Shown: positions 26,453 to 36,026 of the stretch, piece after piece | Position numbering within the stretch: position 1 is the first letter of the stretch | Layout of the letters: every line of letters starts with the position of its first letter | Source: Opitutales bacterium | GTDB taxonomy: Bacteria; Verrucomicrobiota; Verrucomicrobiia; Opitutales; Seribacteraceae | Length of the DNA: 53,730 nucleotides | Assembly: GCA_029254745.1 (NCBI GenBank) | Contig: JAQWWZ010000060.1 | Coordinates: 1 to 53,730, forward strand | Reading direction: 5' to 3' | Notes under the pieces: generated by a model | Told to the model about the DNA's origin: nothing | Database searches by the model: none | What the model saw: the letters and a program-made list of their open reading frames with translations, nothing else | Made by a program: the position numbers and the translations under genes

Positions 26453-27589
26453 GTGAGTAATCCAATTGCCATCGTCATGTCTGAGGTTTTCCTTCGTCGT
26501 CTGACTCCCGCTCTCTCCAGTTTTACAGGAAGAACACAAGACTACAGAATCCTGAGTATTCATCGGGAAATTGAGGAATTGGAACCAATATTGGCAGAAA
26601 TTAATCCCAGCGGATTAATTACCGAGTGGTTGCCTCAAAAAACAGACCAATTATTGGGACTAAAGTTGAGCATCCCCCATATTATCGTGGCCACTCACAA
26701 ATGTTATCCAAATGTGCTTAGCGTTGATGTGGATGATCTTGCAGTCGGTCGGGAAGCTGCGGAAGCCTTGTCCATGGTTGGCTTTAAGAGCTTAGCCTGT
26801 CTTGGGAATGGCACCCCTTATTCAAGCCTTAGGATTCAGGGTTTTATGGATACGATTTCTTTAAAAGAAATTCCTTTCTCTCGCCATACGGAGAGTGGGT
26901 TTGAAGAACTGCGGTACAGTGAGTCTTTCACCAAACCTACTCAGGCTATGAAAGATTGGCTGGAGGCTTTACCGAAACCGTGTGGGATTTTTGCTGTTCA
27001 TGATCCATTGGGCAGGTTTTTATCTGGTGCCTGTACCCAATTAGGTATCGGAGTCCCTGATGAAGTGGCTATTATTGGAGCCAACAATGACCCTCTTGTT
27101 TGCGGACTTACCTTTCCGATGCTTTCCAGCGTCTCTATACCGTGGAATGAAGTGGGGAAGGTGGTGGGAAGATCCATGCAGGAAATGATTTTAGGACAAA
27201 AACAGATCACCCATACATGCCAGCTCATTTCTCCAAGTGGGGTGTTCCTCAGGCACTCGGCAAACCATTTGGCCATTCAGGATAATATGCTTCGCCGTTC
27301 AATGTCTTACATGACGGAGAGAATGAAAGAACCGATAAGTATTGGCACTCTTTGCAGTCACCTGAACATATCAAGAAGAACATTGGAGAGAAAATTTAAA
27401 GAGATTTTATGTTGTACCCCCTGGGAAATGCTTTGCCAAATTCGGGTAAATCATGCGAAGCAACTGCTTTCTGCCACCGTTCATCCTATTTCCCGTGTTG
27501 CAGAATTGTCCGGGTTTAATGACCCCGAGAGGATGGCGGTTGTTTTTAAAAGGTTGACTGGGAAATCTCCTTCTCAATTCAGAAAGTGA
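26453..27589 (+). CDS. XylR-type transcriptional regulator (sugar-binding domain + AraC HTH)
   Basis: The protein has 378 aa. Residues ~5-265 resemble a LacI/periplasmic-binding ligand domain (V-D-D-L-A-V-G-R-E-A-A-E, then P-D-E-V-A-I-I-G-A-N-N-D-P and L-S-S-V-S-I-P-W). Residues ~275-378 are an AraC DNA-binding domain with two HTH motifs (I-S-R-R-T-L-E-R-K-F and L-S-G-F-N-D-P-E-R-M, then F-K-R-L-T-G-K-S-P-S-Q-F-R-K). This is the E. coli XylR architecture, which responds to free sugar. The start is a GTG. It probably controls the adjacent Tat-exported ThuA gene and other sugar genes (inference). Confidence 0.9.
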   Translation: MSNPIAIVMSEVFLRRLTPALSSFTGRTQDYRILSIHREIEELEPILAEINPSGLITEWLPQKTDQLLGLKLSIPHIIVATHKCYPNVLSVDVDDLAVGREAAEALSMVGFKSLACLGNGTPYSSLRIQGFMDTISLKEIPFSRHTESGFEELRYSESFTKPTQAMKDWLEALPKPCGIFAVHDPLGRFLSGACTQLGIGVPDEVAIIGANNDPLVCGLTFPMLSSVSIPWNEVGKVVGRSMQEMILGQKQITHTCQLISPSGVFLRHSANHLAIQDNMLRRSMSYMTERMKEPISIGTLCSHLNISRRTLERKFKEILCCTPWEMLCQIRVNHAKQLLSATVHPISRVAELSGFNDPERMAVVFKRLTGKSPSQFRK

Positions 27590-27629
27590 TCCGCATTTAT
27601 CTTTTTTTACAAATAAATGATCTTTTAGT

Positions 27630-27649
27630 CATTATATACGATAATAATG
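27630..27649. promoter_or_regulatory. Inverted repeat between regulator and ThuA genes
   Basis: CATTAT and ATAATG form an inverted repeat with an 8-base spacer, 111 bases before the ThuA start. It is a candidate regulator site; AT-rich DNA makes chance occurrence likely. Confidence 0.15.
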
Positions 27650-27760
27650 GTGAAAAAACATAAATTTATTTGATTCAATGCTTGTCAAAAATTTTACAAT
27701 TCGCTTTCGTACGAGTTCATAAAAATTTTACTTTCTGAGTCTCAATCACCGAATGCCAAA

Positions 27761-28591
27761 ATGAAACAAAAACAATCTATTTCTGAAATTTCTATTTCCC
27801 GCAGAGATTTTATTTCTCAATCTGGAAAAATTGCAACAGGTGGTGCCATCGCTGGAATTTCTGTCCCGATGATACATGCCAAAAAATCAAACGATTCTAA
27901 GCGAGCACTCTTGATTACAGGAGGGTGTTGCCACGATTATGACAGACAGAAAGATATCCTCAGTGAAGGTATTAGTGAGAGAGTAAAGACTGAATGGGAT
28001 ATCTTTTTTGAAATGGATGAGAAGAAAAGTAAAGCTAGGCTAAGCAAAACAGGATGGGCAGATGCATATGATTACATCGTGTATAACCACTGTTTTGCTC
28101 ATGAAAAAGATGCAGCATTTATTAAGTCAATCACCGACACCCATAAGGCAGGCAAACCGGCAATTGCTCTTCATTGTGCGATGCACTCCTACCATTGGAA
28201 TATCCCCGCTAAGGAAGGTGAAAAGAAAGCCTGGAATGATATGCTGGGTGCAAGCTCAACAGGACATGGACCTAAGGCTCCAATTAAGATTAACAAAGTA
28301 AAAAAGAATGCGGATCATCCGATCATGAAAGACATGCCCGATGGCTGGGTGACGCCTGAGGGAGAACTGTACAATGTCCAACAAGTTTACAAAGACACGA
28401 AGGTTTTAGCTTATGGAGATAATGGAAAAAATAAAGCCCCTAAGGAGCCCCAAGCGTGTGTATGGGTAAACACTCATGGCAAGGGAAGGATCTTCGCGAC
28501 AACCATTGGTCATCACAATTCAACTATGTCCACGCAGGAGTATTTAGATATGATGGGTAATGCGGTTCGCTGGATAACTGCTAAAAAGTAG
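27761..28591 (+). CDS. Tat-exported ThuA-domain protein
   Basis: The protein has 276 aa. The N-terminus carries I-S-R-R-D-F-I (twin-arginine) and a Gly/Ala/Ile hydrophobic stretch ending near H-A-K. The ThuA domain follows: L-L-I-T-G-G-C-C-H-D-Y, A-I-A-L-H-C-A-M-H, S-S-T-G-H-G-P and a late G-H-H-N-S. It is collinear with the Sec-exported ThuA protein at 9846-10607, from which it differs mainly by its export signal. It lies directly downstream of the XylR-type regulator. Expected role: periplasmic sugar modification, mechanism unsettled. Confidence 0.9.
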   Translation: MKQKQSISEISISRRDFISQSGKIATGGAIAGISVPMIHAKKSNDSKRALLITGGCCHDYDRQKDILSEGISERVKTEWDIFFEMDEKKSKARLSKTGWADAYDYIVYNHCFAHEKDAAFIKSITDTHKAGKPAIALHCAMHSYHWNIPAKEGEKKAWNDMLGASSTGHGPKAPIKINKVKKNADHPIMKDMPDGWVTPEGELYNVQQVYKDTKVLAYGDNGKNKAPKEPQACVWVNTHGKGRIFATTIGHHNSTMSTQEYLDMMGNAVRWITAKK

Positions 28592-28604
28592 TTTGCTCAA
28601 TATA

Positions 28605-30398
28605 CTAGTCCCTGAAGCGAGGTTTTGACTTTTTACGGAAGTCGCCTCCTTTACCGAACTTTTTACCTTTACTAAAACTTTTTCCGCCCGGGCGGGGTCT
28701 TCCTTTATCAATAGAGATATTCATCTGGTGCCCTTGAACCCAAACTTTCTTTAAGGCCTCAAACACATCATTTGGCATATCCTTGGGGAGATCGATAAAT
28801 GTATGGTCTTTAAACATACGGATTTTCCCTACTTCTCTTGGGTCCATACCCACTTCATTGGCAATGGCCCCGACTATATCGCCTTTTTGGGCACCATGAA
28901 ATTCTCCAACCTCAAGCCTGTAGCTTTGAAGATTGTCATCACGAAATGATCTGCGGTCCGAACGATCGTTATCCCGGGAAGAAAAATCTCGTCTGTCACC
29001 CCGGTCGCGTTCTCTACGATCTTCCCTTCGTGGTTTTTTTGTCTCGGACTTGGGCATGCTGTCATAGCGAAGGGCTTTTTTTCCAGCCTCCAAAAACGCA
29101 AGAGAAGCAGCAACTTCAAGAGTATCTTTGCCGGATTCCTCAATATATCGCTGCAAGGCTTTGCGGTAGTCGTCCAAGTTCCCTTTAAGTCCCTGTTCGA
29201 TTTTACTGAAGAATTCTTCCTCTCGTCGTTCGTTCATTTCTTCCAAGGTAGGAAAAACATACTGGTCACAGGGAACTTTCAGTGTCCGCTCAATAGCATT
29301 GAGCATTCTCATTTCTTTATTGGTGATGAAGATAATTGCATCTCCTTCTCTTCCTGCTCTTCCCGTTCTGCCAATCCGGTGAGTGTAGGATTCCAAGTCA
29401 AAGGGAGCGTCATAGTTTAGAACATGGGATATACGATTCACATCGAGACCACGAGCGGCAACATCGGTGGCGACCAGGACATTTATTTTTCCACGCTTCA
29501 ACCGGTCCACTGTTTTTTCCCGAAGGTTTTGTGGCATGTCTCCATTAAGAGGTTCCGCTGGATAGCCTTTACCCTGAAGTTTTTCAGCGATTTCCATGGT
29601 AGCGTTTTTGGTGCGGGCAAAAATGAGCATGGCCTCAAACTTCTCAATCTCCAACAGGCGGGTTAACATATCCCGTTTCTCATGCTGACGAACTTTAATA
29701 AATCGCTGGCGGATGTTAGGTGAGTTCTCTGCTTTAACTTTGATCGTTACCTGTTCTGGGTCCTGTAAATGCTTTTCCGCAAGCTTTCGAATGGGCTTGG
29801 GCATGGTAGCAGAGAAAAGGGCTGTTTGCCTTTCTTGGGGGGTATGTTCGAGGATCCACTCAATGTCGTCGATGAAGCCCATGCTTAGCATTTCATCTGC
29901 TTCGTCTAGGACTAAAGCCTGAAGGTTGTTCAGCTTTAAATAGCCCTTGTCAATATGATCCATAACTCGGCCGGGCGTGCCGACCACAACCTGTGCACCG
30001 CGTTTGAATTCCCTTATTTGTTCTCCATACCCGGTGCCTCCATAAACAGCAACCACTCGTAAGTTGGGGAGATTTTCTGCAAAGCCTTCCATGGCTTCAG
30101 CGACTTGAAGTGCAAGCTCACGGGTGGGAGCAAGGACGAGGATTTGAGCCCCTTTTATCGAATCATCAATCCGGGAAAGCAAAGGGAGAGAAAAGGCGGC
30201 AGTTTTTCCTGTTCCGGTCTGGGCCACACCCAAAAGATCTTTTCCTTCCAAAAGGGGAGGGATCGCGTGTTCCTGGATCGGGGAAGGGGTTTCATATCCG
30301 GCTTTTCGAACTGCTTGTAAAATAGGTTCAGCTAGGGACATTTCATCAAAGCTGATTCTAGAATCGGTAGCTTCTTGAATGTTATTTTCGTCATTCAT
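28605..30398 (-). CDS. deaD: DEAD-box ATP-dependent RNA helicase
   Basis: The 597-aa protein has all helicase motifs: Q motif with S-P-I-Q (~39-42), A-Q-T-G-T-G-K-T (59-66), P-T-R-E-L-A, T-P-G-R, D-E-A-D (165-168), S-A-T, A-T-D-V-A-A-R-G-L-D and H-R-I-G-R-T-G-R. An Arg/Asp-rich linker (~455-505) precedes a DbpA-like RNA-binding domain (~510-580) and a basic Gly/Lys tail. This is the DeaD/CsdA layout, acting in ribosome assembly and RNA unwinding. It converges on the ThuA gene with a 13-base gap. The exact orthology (deaD or csdA) is by architecture. Confidence 0.93.
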   Translation of the reverse strand: MNDENNIQEATDSRISFDEMSLAEPILQAVRKAGYETPSPIQEHAIPPLLEGKDLLGVAQTGTGKTAAFSLPLLSRIDDSIKGAQILVLAPTRELALQVAEAMEGFAENLPNLRVVAVYGGTGYGEQIREFKRGAQVVVGTPGRVMDHIDKGYLKLNNLQALVLDEADEMLSMGFIDDIEWILEHTPQERQTALFSATMPKPIRKLAEKHLQDPEQVTIKVKAENSPNIRQRFIKVRQHEKRDMLTRLLEIEKFEAMLIFARTKNATMEIAEKLQGKGYPAEPLNGDMPQNLREKTVDRLKRGKINVLVATDVAARGLDVNRISHVLNYDAPFDLESYTHRIGRTGRAGREGDAIIFITNKEMRMLNAIERTLKVPCDQYVFPTLEEMNERREEEFFSKIEQGLKGNLDDYRKALQRYIEESGKDTLEVAASLAFLEAGKKALRYDSMPKSETKKPRREDRRERDRGDRRDFSSRDNDRSDRRSFRDDNLQSYRLEVGEFHGAQKGDIVGAIANEVGMDPREVGKIRMFKDHTFIDLPKDMPNDVFEALKKVWVQGHQMNISIDKGRPRPGGKSFSKGKKFGKGGDFRKKSKPRFRD

Positions 30399-30680
30399 AG
30401 GGTAGGGGTCGTTCGTTGTTTAAAGGGGCCAAATAGGTCGAACGTTTGCTCACTTACACTAAGGTTCCAATAACACCACTTCGGAGCACATGTTCTATTT
30501 GAATGGCTAAAGATGCCAACACTATACGAAGATGTGAATAAATACGAGCAGTAAAATCCTTAAGATTTATTCATAAAGAGAAAAGTATACATATTTTTTT
30601 CCCAAATTTTAGATTTCTTTTATAAGTTTTTGGTTTACAGATGGGGCTGGATGTTTCACATCCTACAAGTGTATTAATTT
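30399..30680. other. Divergent promoter region, helicase / pntAB
   Basis: 282 AT-rich bases between the leftward helicase gene and rightward pntA. It should carry both promoters and possibly the long 5' leader common for cold-shock helicases. I found no definite riboswitch or hairpin. Confidence 0.35.
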
Positions 30681-32198
30681 ATGATCCTTGTAGTTCCCAA
30701 AGAAATTCTTGATCGCGAGCAAAGAGTTGCGATTACTCCGGGAAATATATCCACTTTACAACGCCTTGGATACGAAGTTTGTATCGAGGCTGACGCGGGT
30801 GTACAGTCTGCGATGCCCGACCAAGCTTACATAGATGAAGGTGCGGTGATTATAAATGAAACCAAGAAAATTTGGTCTCAGGCGGATGTTGTTTTAAAAG
30901 TAAACCCTCCGACTATGCAAGAGGCAGGGTGGATTCGGGAAGGGGCAACCTTGATCAGCTTTGCTTACCCAGCCCGCAACGAAGATCTCCTCAAATCTTT
31001 GGGGCAAAGAAAAATCAATTGGCTGGCCATGGATTGTGTGCCCCGAATTTCTAGGGCTCAGTCGATGGATGCACTAAGCTCCATGGCCAATGTGGCAGGA
31101 TATCGTGCGGTTGTGGAAGCATCCCATGCGTTTGGTCGATTCTTTACCGGTCAGATTACGGCAGCGGGCAAGGTTCCCCCAGCCAAGGTTTTGGTCATCG
31201 GGGCAGGGGTCGCTGGGTTGGCTGCAATTGGTGCGGCTAGAAACATGGGAGCTATGGTTCGGGCCTTTGATACCCGTCCGGCAGTGAAAGAGGAAGTTCA
31301 GAGTTTGGGTGGAGAATTTCTGATGCTTAATTTTGATGAGGACGGGGCTGGGGCAGGCGGGTATGCCAAAGTAATGAGTAAGGAATTTATCGAAGCAGAA
31401 ATGAAGCTCTTTGCAGAACAGGCGGAAGAAGTCGATATCATCATAACCACCGCCATGATACCAGGAAAGAAATCTCCTGTTTTACTAACCGGAGAAATGG
31501 TGAGGAAGATGAAGCCGGGATCGGTCATTGTAGACTTAGCCGCCGAGGGTGGTGGAAATTGTGAATTAACCGAAGCTGGGCAGAAAAAAGTTGAGTATGG
31601 GGTCACCATTTTGGGCTACACTGATTTACCCTCCCGCTTACCCGCTCAGTCCAGCAGGTTGTATGGAAATAATCTCGTCAAACTGGTGAGCCTGCTTGGT
31701 GAAGTAAAAAAGTTTTCGATCAATCAGAAAGACGAAGTTATTCGTGGGGCTTTGGTCTTGGATAAGGGGAAAGTCTCGTGGCCACCGCCCAAAGTTGAGG
31801 TCAGTGTGCAGTCAGCGAAACCCCTCGAAACCCCAGTCCATAAACCGGTCAAAGAAAAGAAGTCTTTTTTTTCACCCGGGCTCATGTTGGGAGGCCTTTG
31901 TATCCTTCTACTTGCCATGGGTTGGAAGGGAGGGAATGAATTTTTGGATCAATTAACCGTTTTTGTTTTGTCCTGTTTTGTCGGGTATATGGTTGTGTGG
32001 AATGTGACGCCTTCCCTGCACACTCCTCTAATGAGTGTGACAAACGCGATAAGCGGAATCATTGTGATTGGAGGAATGCTCTTCGTTTCCGGTTCCAATC
32101 CCTGGATCGCCGGGGTGGCGATCTTTTTGGCAACGATTAATGTAGCAGGCGGGTTTTTAGTGACTCACCGAATGCTTAAAATGTTTCGTAAGGAATGA
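30681..32198 (+). CDS. pntA: NAD(P) transhydrogenase subunit alpha
   Basis: 505 aa, as in E. coli PntA (510). The cytoplasmic NAD(H)-binding domain has G-A-G-V-A-G (174-179) and the conserved [16 protein letters not shown]. After a linker, four hydrophobic helices (~397-505) form the membrane part, so the alpha1 and alpha2 portions are fused. With PntB it uses the proton-motive force to reduce NADP+ with NADH. Its stop overlaps the pntB start (ATGA at 32195-32198). Confidence 0.97.
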   Translation: MILVVPKEILDREQRVAITPGNISTLQRLGYEVCIEADAGVQSAMPDQAYIDEGAVIINETKKIWSQADVVLKVNPPTMQEAGWIREGATLISFAYPARNEDLLKSLGQRKINWLAMDCVPRISRAQSMDALSSMANVAGYRAVVEASHAFGRFFTGQITAAGKVPPAKVLVIGAGVAGLAAIGAARNMGAMVRAFDTRPAVKEEVQSLGGEFLMLNFDEDGAGAGGYAKVMSKEFIEAEMKLFAEQAEEVDIIITTAMIPGKKSPVLLTGEMVRKMKPGSVIVDLAAEGGGNCELTEAGQKKVEYGVTILGYTDLPSRLPAQSSRLYGNNLVKLVSLLGEVKKFSINQKDEVIRGALVLDKGKVSWPPPKVEVSVQSAKPLETPVHKPVKEKKSFFSPGLMLGGLCILLLAMGWKGGNEFLDQLTVFVLSCFVGYMVVWNVTPSLHTPLMSVTNAISGIIVIGGMLFVSGSNPWIAGVAIFLATINVAGGFLVTHRMLKMFRKE

Positions 32199-33589
32199 CA
32201 GAGGGACTGATTACTATGGCTTACCTAGTATCGGGATTATTGTTCATCCTTAGCCTGGGTGGTTTATCGAAGCAGGAAACCGCCCGCAAAGGTAACATCT
32301 ATGGCATTCTTGGTATGACTCTTGCGATCGTAGCAACTTTTGTAAGTGGTGAGGTGGAAAACTTCAAACTATTGATTCCGTTGATGCTCGCCGGTGCGGT
32401 GATTGGTGCTCTTCTGGCAAAAAGAGTGGAGATGACCTCCATGCCAGAACTCGTTGCCATACTTCATAGTTTTGTCGGTTTGGCCGCGGTTCTCGTTGGC
32501 CTCGCCAGTTTTTTGGATCCCAGTCATGGCGAGCTTTCCGGTACGGATCAACTGATTCATGATGTAGAGATTTTACTGGGTGTCTTCATCGGCGGAGTGA
32601 CTTTTACCGGATCGGTCATTGCTTTTGGGAAATTACGGGGATCGCTAAGTGGAAAGCCGCTACTTTTACCCGGTCGTCATATGATCAATCTGGTCATGCT
32701 CGGAGCGTCCATCTGGCTGGGAGCCCAGTTTGTTGAACAGGGTCACGACCAGGCGTTGATCAGTCTGCTGATGGTAATGGGGATTTCATTCTTCCTCGGT
32801 GTCCACTTAATCGTGGCAATTGGTGGGGCGGATATGCCCGTGGTTGTTTCCATGTTAAATAGTTATTCCGGTTGGGCCGCAGCCGCAGCCGGATTCATGC
32901 TGAAAAATGATTTACTGATCATTACCGGTGCCTTGGTCGGAAGCAGTGGAGCGATCCTCAGTTACATTATGTGCAAGGCGATGAATCGAAGCCTGACCAA
33001 TGTGATATTTGGAGGGTTTGGCACTGCTGGAGGCAGTGCTGCGACCGCATCAGAAATGGAGGGGACGATCACTGAGATCAGTGCGGATGAGGTGGCGGAG
33101 GAATTGAAAAACGCCAAAGAAGTCATGATCGTTCCTGGTTACGGAATGGCGGTGGCTCAGGCCCAGCATGTAGTGAAGGATATTACCGAGACACTGAGAG
33201 GGAAGGATGTGAATGTCCGTTTTGCGATTCACCCGGTAGCTGGACGACTACCCGGGCACATGAATGTTTTGCTTGCTGAGGCGAATGTTCCCTACGATAT
33301 CGTATTTGAAATGGATGAGATCAATGATGGACTGCCCAAGGTCGATGTTTTATTGGTGGTTGGAGCCAATGATATAGTAAATCCCTCCGCCCTCGAGGAT
33401 TCGAGTAGTCCAATTGCCGGGATGCCAGTGATCGAGGCCTGGAATGCCAAGTCCGTGGTCGCCTTGAAAAGAAGTATGGCCGCGGGGTATTCCGGGGTCG
33501 AGAACCCGCTTTATTTCAAGGATAATACCCATATGTTGTTCGGCGATGCCAAGGATACATTATCCGCGGTTTTCTCCAAACTTGTTTGA
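32195..33589 (+). CDS. pntB: NAD(P) transhydrogenase subunit beta
   Basis: 464 aa (E. coli 462). The N-terminal half is a bundle of ~8-9 membrane helices. The C-terminal NADP(H) domain starts near 290 with [12 protein letters not shown] and includes [18 protein letters not shown] and V-G-A-N-D-I-V-N-P, all family-conserved. It is translationally coupled to pntA by a 4-base overlap. The pair supplies NADPH for biosynthesis and redox balance. Confidence 0.97.
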   Translation: MTEGLITMAYLVSGLLFILSLGGLSKQETARKGNIYGILGMTLAIVATFVSGEVENFKLLIPLMLAGAVIGALLAKRVEMTSMPELVAILHSFVGLAAVLVGLASFLDPSHGELSGTDQLIHDVEILLGVFIGGVTFTGSVIAFGKLRGSLSGKPLLLPGRHMINLVMLGASIWLGAQFVEQGHDQALISLLMVMGISFFLGVHLIVAIGGADMPVVVSMLNSYSGWAAAAAGFMLKNDLLIITGALVGSSGAILSYIMCKAMNRSLTNVIFGGFGTAGGSAATASEMEGTITEISADEVAEELKNAKEVMIVPGYGMAVAQAQHVVKDITETLRGKDVNVRFAIHPVAGRLPGHMNVLLAEANVPYDIVFEMDEINDGLPKVDVLLVVGANDIVNPSALEDSSSPIAGMPVIEAWNAKSVVALKRSMAAGYSGVENPLYFKDNTHMLFGDAKDTLSAVFSKLV

Positions 33590-33652
33590 GCAGAATTTCT
33601 AATTATCCTTGTTTCCTCTTGCCAGAGAGTGATGGGATAAAAAAAGTAAAAT

Positions 33653-35083
33653 ATGCCCGCCTTTGCTTCCTGCTTAATTATATACTTTTTCACACTGGTT
33701 ACTCTTTGCGGTCAGTCAGTGTACCGCCCAAAGTTGATCAATAGTAAAAATGGAGATCACCATGATTTTCCCTTGGGAGTACTTGAGGCCACCGGTCGGC
33801 TGAAAGATGGGGATAAAGAAATCCTTATTATGGATGTGGGGAAAGGGGGAGCTGCGCAGAAAGCCGGCCTTTTAGTCGGGGACCGGGTGGTACGAATCGA
33901 CGGAAAGTTACCCAAGCCGTTTTCAAAAAAAACAGATACCGGACTCGAAGGACCCCAAGTACTTTTGGGTACTAGTTTAAATCGTAATTCTTCCTTGTCC
34001 AACCCGCTTCTATCTCTTCAGGTTCGAAGAGAATCCCAGTTAATGAGATTGTCTTTCACATTGCCACCCAGTCAGTCTTTCGCGCTTTCATCCCCAAGTG
34101 CTTGTGCCAAAAGAAAAAAGTTTCTGGCGGATATTTCAAATTATTTGGTTAAGGTCCAGCAAAAATCCGGTCGTTGGCAACCGGGGGTGAGCGGAGATGC
34201 GGATGTTTACACCACTGCATTTTGCGGGTTAGTACTTTTGGCAAATAAGGATCCGTCCCATCTTCCCTCCGTCAGGAGAGGAATCGAGTTTGTGAAGAAG
34301 GCCAGTGTTGATTTGATCGACTTAAATGATCCCCAAAAAGGACCTAAAAATTGGCAGACTGCCTCCAGTGGAATCTTTCTGGCTGAATATCAGTTAGCAA
34401 CGGGAGATAAAACCTATTTCGAGGAATTAAAAAAATGCTGTAATTTGCTCACCAAGAGAGTGACCGAGCAAGGAACCATGGGGCACCACCATTCGATTCC
34501 TTACCGCGGAGGTGGTCTGATTGTTATTAATGTTCAGGCGCATTTGGCCTGGGCTCTGGCTGAAAAGTGTGGATATCCAATCAATGAAAAATCATGGCGT
34601 GATTCTTTTTCCGAAGTGAAAAAGTCTGTGGATCCTAAGACCGGTGCATTGGGTTATTCGTCACGAGCACATTGGAGTCCCGATATTGCAGCAAGAACCG
34701 GTGCCATGGTTACCGCACTTATCGTAGCGGGAAGAAATGTGGGTTTTGCTAAGTCGCTTGCAACTTCCCTTGTTCGCTTAAACGGACGAATGCGACATGC
34801 ACATGCGATGTCTTCCATCGGTTTGATATTTGGTTTTTCAGGGATAAAGCAGGGTGCTCCTGCTGATTATCAAGGGGTAATAGAAAGTTGGATGCCATAC
34901 CTGGAGTTAGCACGATTACCTTATGGAGGAGCCGCTTTCTTTGGTGGAAAGAGAAATATCGGGGGGGATCAATATTTAGGTTATTCATCGATTGGAAATG
35001 CGATGGTGGGTATGGTTTTAGCGAGTGCGGATAGTTACCTTTTCATGCAAGGAGGACAGGAAAAGGATTGGTTTGGTAATTAA
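33653..35083 (+). CDS. Secreted PDZ plus alpha-toroid protein (DUF6288-like)
   Basis: The 476-aa protein has a signal peptide (~1-22). A PDZ-like domain spans ~40-145 (M-D-V-G-K-G-G-A-A-Q-K-A-G-L-L-V-G-D-R-V). A C-terminal all-helical region (~155-476) carries repeated A-L/G-L helices of the kind seen in terpenoid-cyclase-like toroids (K-S-G-R-W-Q-P-G, then D-V-Y-T-T-A-F-C-G-L). I see no serine-protease triad before the PDZ, so it is not an HtrA protease. The pattern matches DUF6288 proteins of PVC bacteria, of unknown function, perhaps binding peptides or acting as an exported scaffold. Confidence 0.72.
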   Translation: MPAFASCLIIYFFTLVTLCGQSVYRPKLINSKNGDHHDFPLGVLEATGRLKDGDKEILIMDVGKGGAAQKAGLLVGDRVVRIDGKLPKPFSKKTDTGLEGPQVLLGTSLNRNSSLSNPLLSLQVRRESQLMRLSFTLPPSQSFALSSPSACAKRKKFLADISNYLVKVQQKSGRWQPGVSGDADVYTTAFCGLVLLANKDPSHLPSVRRGIEFVKKASVDLIDLNDPQKGPKNWQTASSGIFLAEYQLATGDKTYFEELKKCCNLLTKRVTEQGTMGHHHSIPYRGGGLIVINVQAHLAWALAEKCGYPINEKSWRDSFSEVKKSVDPKTGALGYSSRAHWSPDIAARTGAMVTALIVAGRNVGFAKSLATSLVRLNGRMRHAHAMSSIGLIFGFSGIKQGAPADYQGVIESWMPYLELARLPYGGAAFFGGKRNIGGDQYLGYSSIGNAMVGMVLASADSYLFMQGGQEKDWFGN

Positions 35084-35232
35084 AATGGATGACTTCTCGT
35101 TGCTAGCCACAGCATTCACCTCCATGGTTTTGATTAATCAAAGTAATTAATTTTATAATTCAAAGTTTAATCGCTGCACCGGTCATAGTATCTTGTTTCA
35201 AAAATAAATAGTTTTTGTAGTGTTTGTAAGGT

Positions 35233-35982
35233 ATGAATTCTAAATTGTTTAAATATTTGATACTTGGATTTAATTTTTTACATTTGATGTTATTGGGGCA
35301 TGAAGTGGAGTCCAGTAAGCCATTTGAGAAGTTGCATGCACACAAAGACGCAGATGCCCATGTACATGCCGGTTGGGAGAGCCGGTATTTCTCAGAAGGA
35401 CGGGATGCACTTGATGGGAAATCCTTGTGGTCTGGTTCAGTAGAGTTGGGCTATGATCATTTCTCCGGAGGTGTCTGGTATGGGAGGTCCTCAAATCATC
35501 AATATGATGAATGGCAATATAATCTCGCTCTATCGCAGGAACTCGAATCTTTAAGCTTTTATGTCGGTTACACTCATCTGGTTTTTGCCAAGGACAATGA
35601 GTCAGACGACGAGTGGTCTGCAGGAATCAGTTATACAGACCTGCCCATGGGGTTGGAGACTTCCTTTGATGCTTACTACTCGATGGATGCGAAGGGAACT
35701 TTTATGGAATGGGCTACAGGAAAAGAGTTTAATCCAGTTGATGAACTTACCCTGTCATTATCTGGTGTGTTAGGGTGGAATGAAAATTATGTGGGTGACG
35801 GTCATGACGGGCTAAATTTCTTTTGCCTCCGCACCGGAGCTGAAAAGGTGCTTGCGGAAAATATTTCTCTGGTCGGACACGGTGCGTACAGTTGGGCGGT
35901 GAACCGAGACCTAAGCCTGGCCGGAGACCAGCTCTTAAAAGACTTTTTTCATCTTGGCCTCGGAGTGGAGTGGACTTTTTAG
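35233..35982 (+). CDS. His-rich outer-membrane beta-barrel protein
   Basis: The 249-aa protein has an N-terminal signal. It is followed by the metal-binding-like K-L-H-A-H-K-D-A-D-A-H-V-H-A-G at ~34-48. The rest alternates hydrophobic and polar residues in short strands and ends in the terminal aromatic E-W-T-F, as in outer-membrane barrels of ~10-12 strands. The His cluster suggests zinc or another transition metal. It is monocistronic in appearance and I do not recognise a named family. Confidence 0.7.
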   Translation: MNSKLFKYLILGFNFLHLMLLGHEVESSKPFEKLHAHKDADAHVHAGWESRYFSEGRDALDGKSLWSGSVELGYDHFSGGVWYGRSSNHQYDEWQYNLALSQELESLSFYVGYTHLVFAKDNESDDEWSAGISYTDLPMGLETSFDAYYSMDAKGTFMEWATGKEFNPVDELTLSLSGVLGWNENYVGDGHDGLNFFCLRTGAEKVLAENISLVGHGAYSWAVNRDLSLAGDQLLKDFFHLGLGVEWTF

Positions 35983-36026
35983 TTTTTGATTTGATGGGTT
36001 TTCGGGGCGTCACTATTGGTTGAAGG

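Noticed and set aside
33653-35083. HtrA/DegP protease
   Set aside because: PDZ domain present, but no trypsin-like domain with His-Asp-Ser precedes it.
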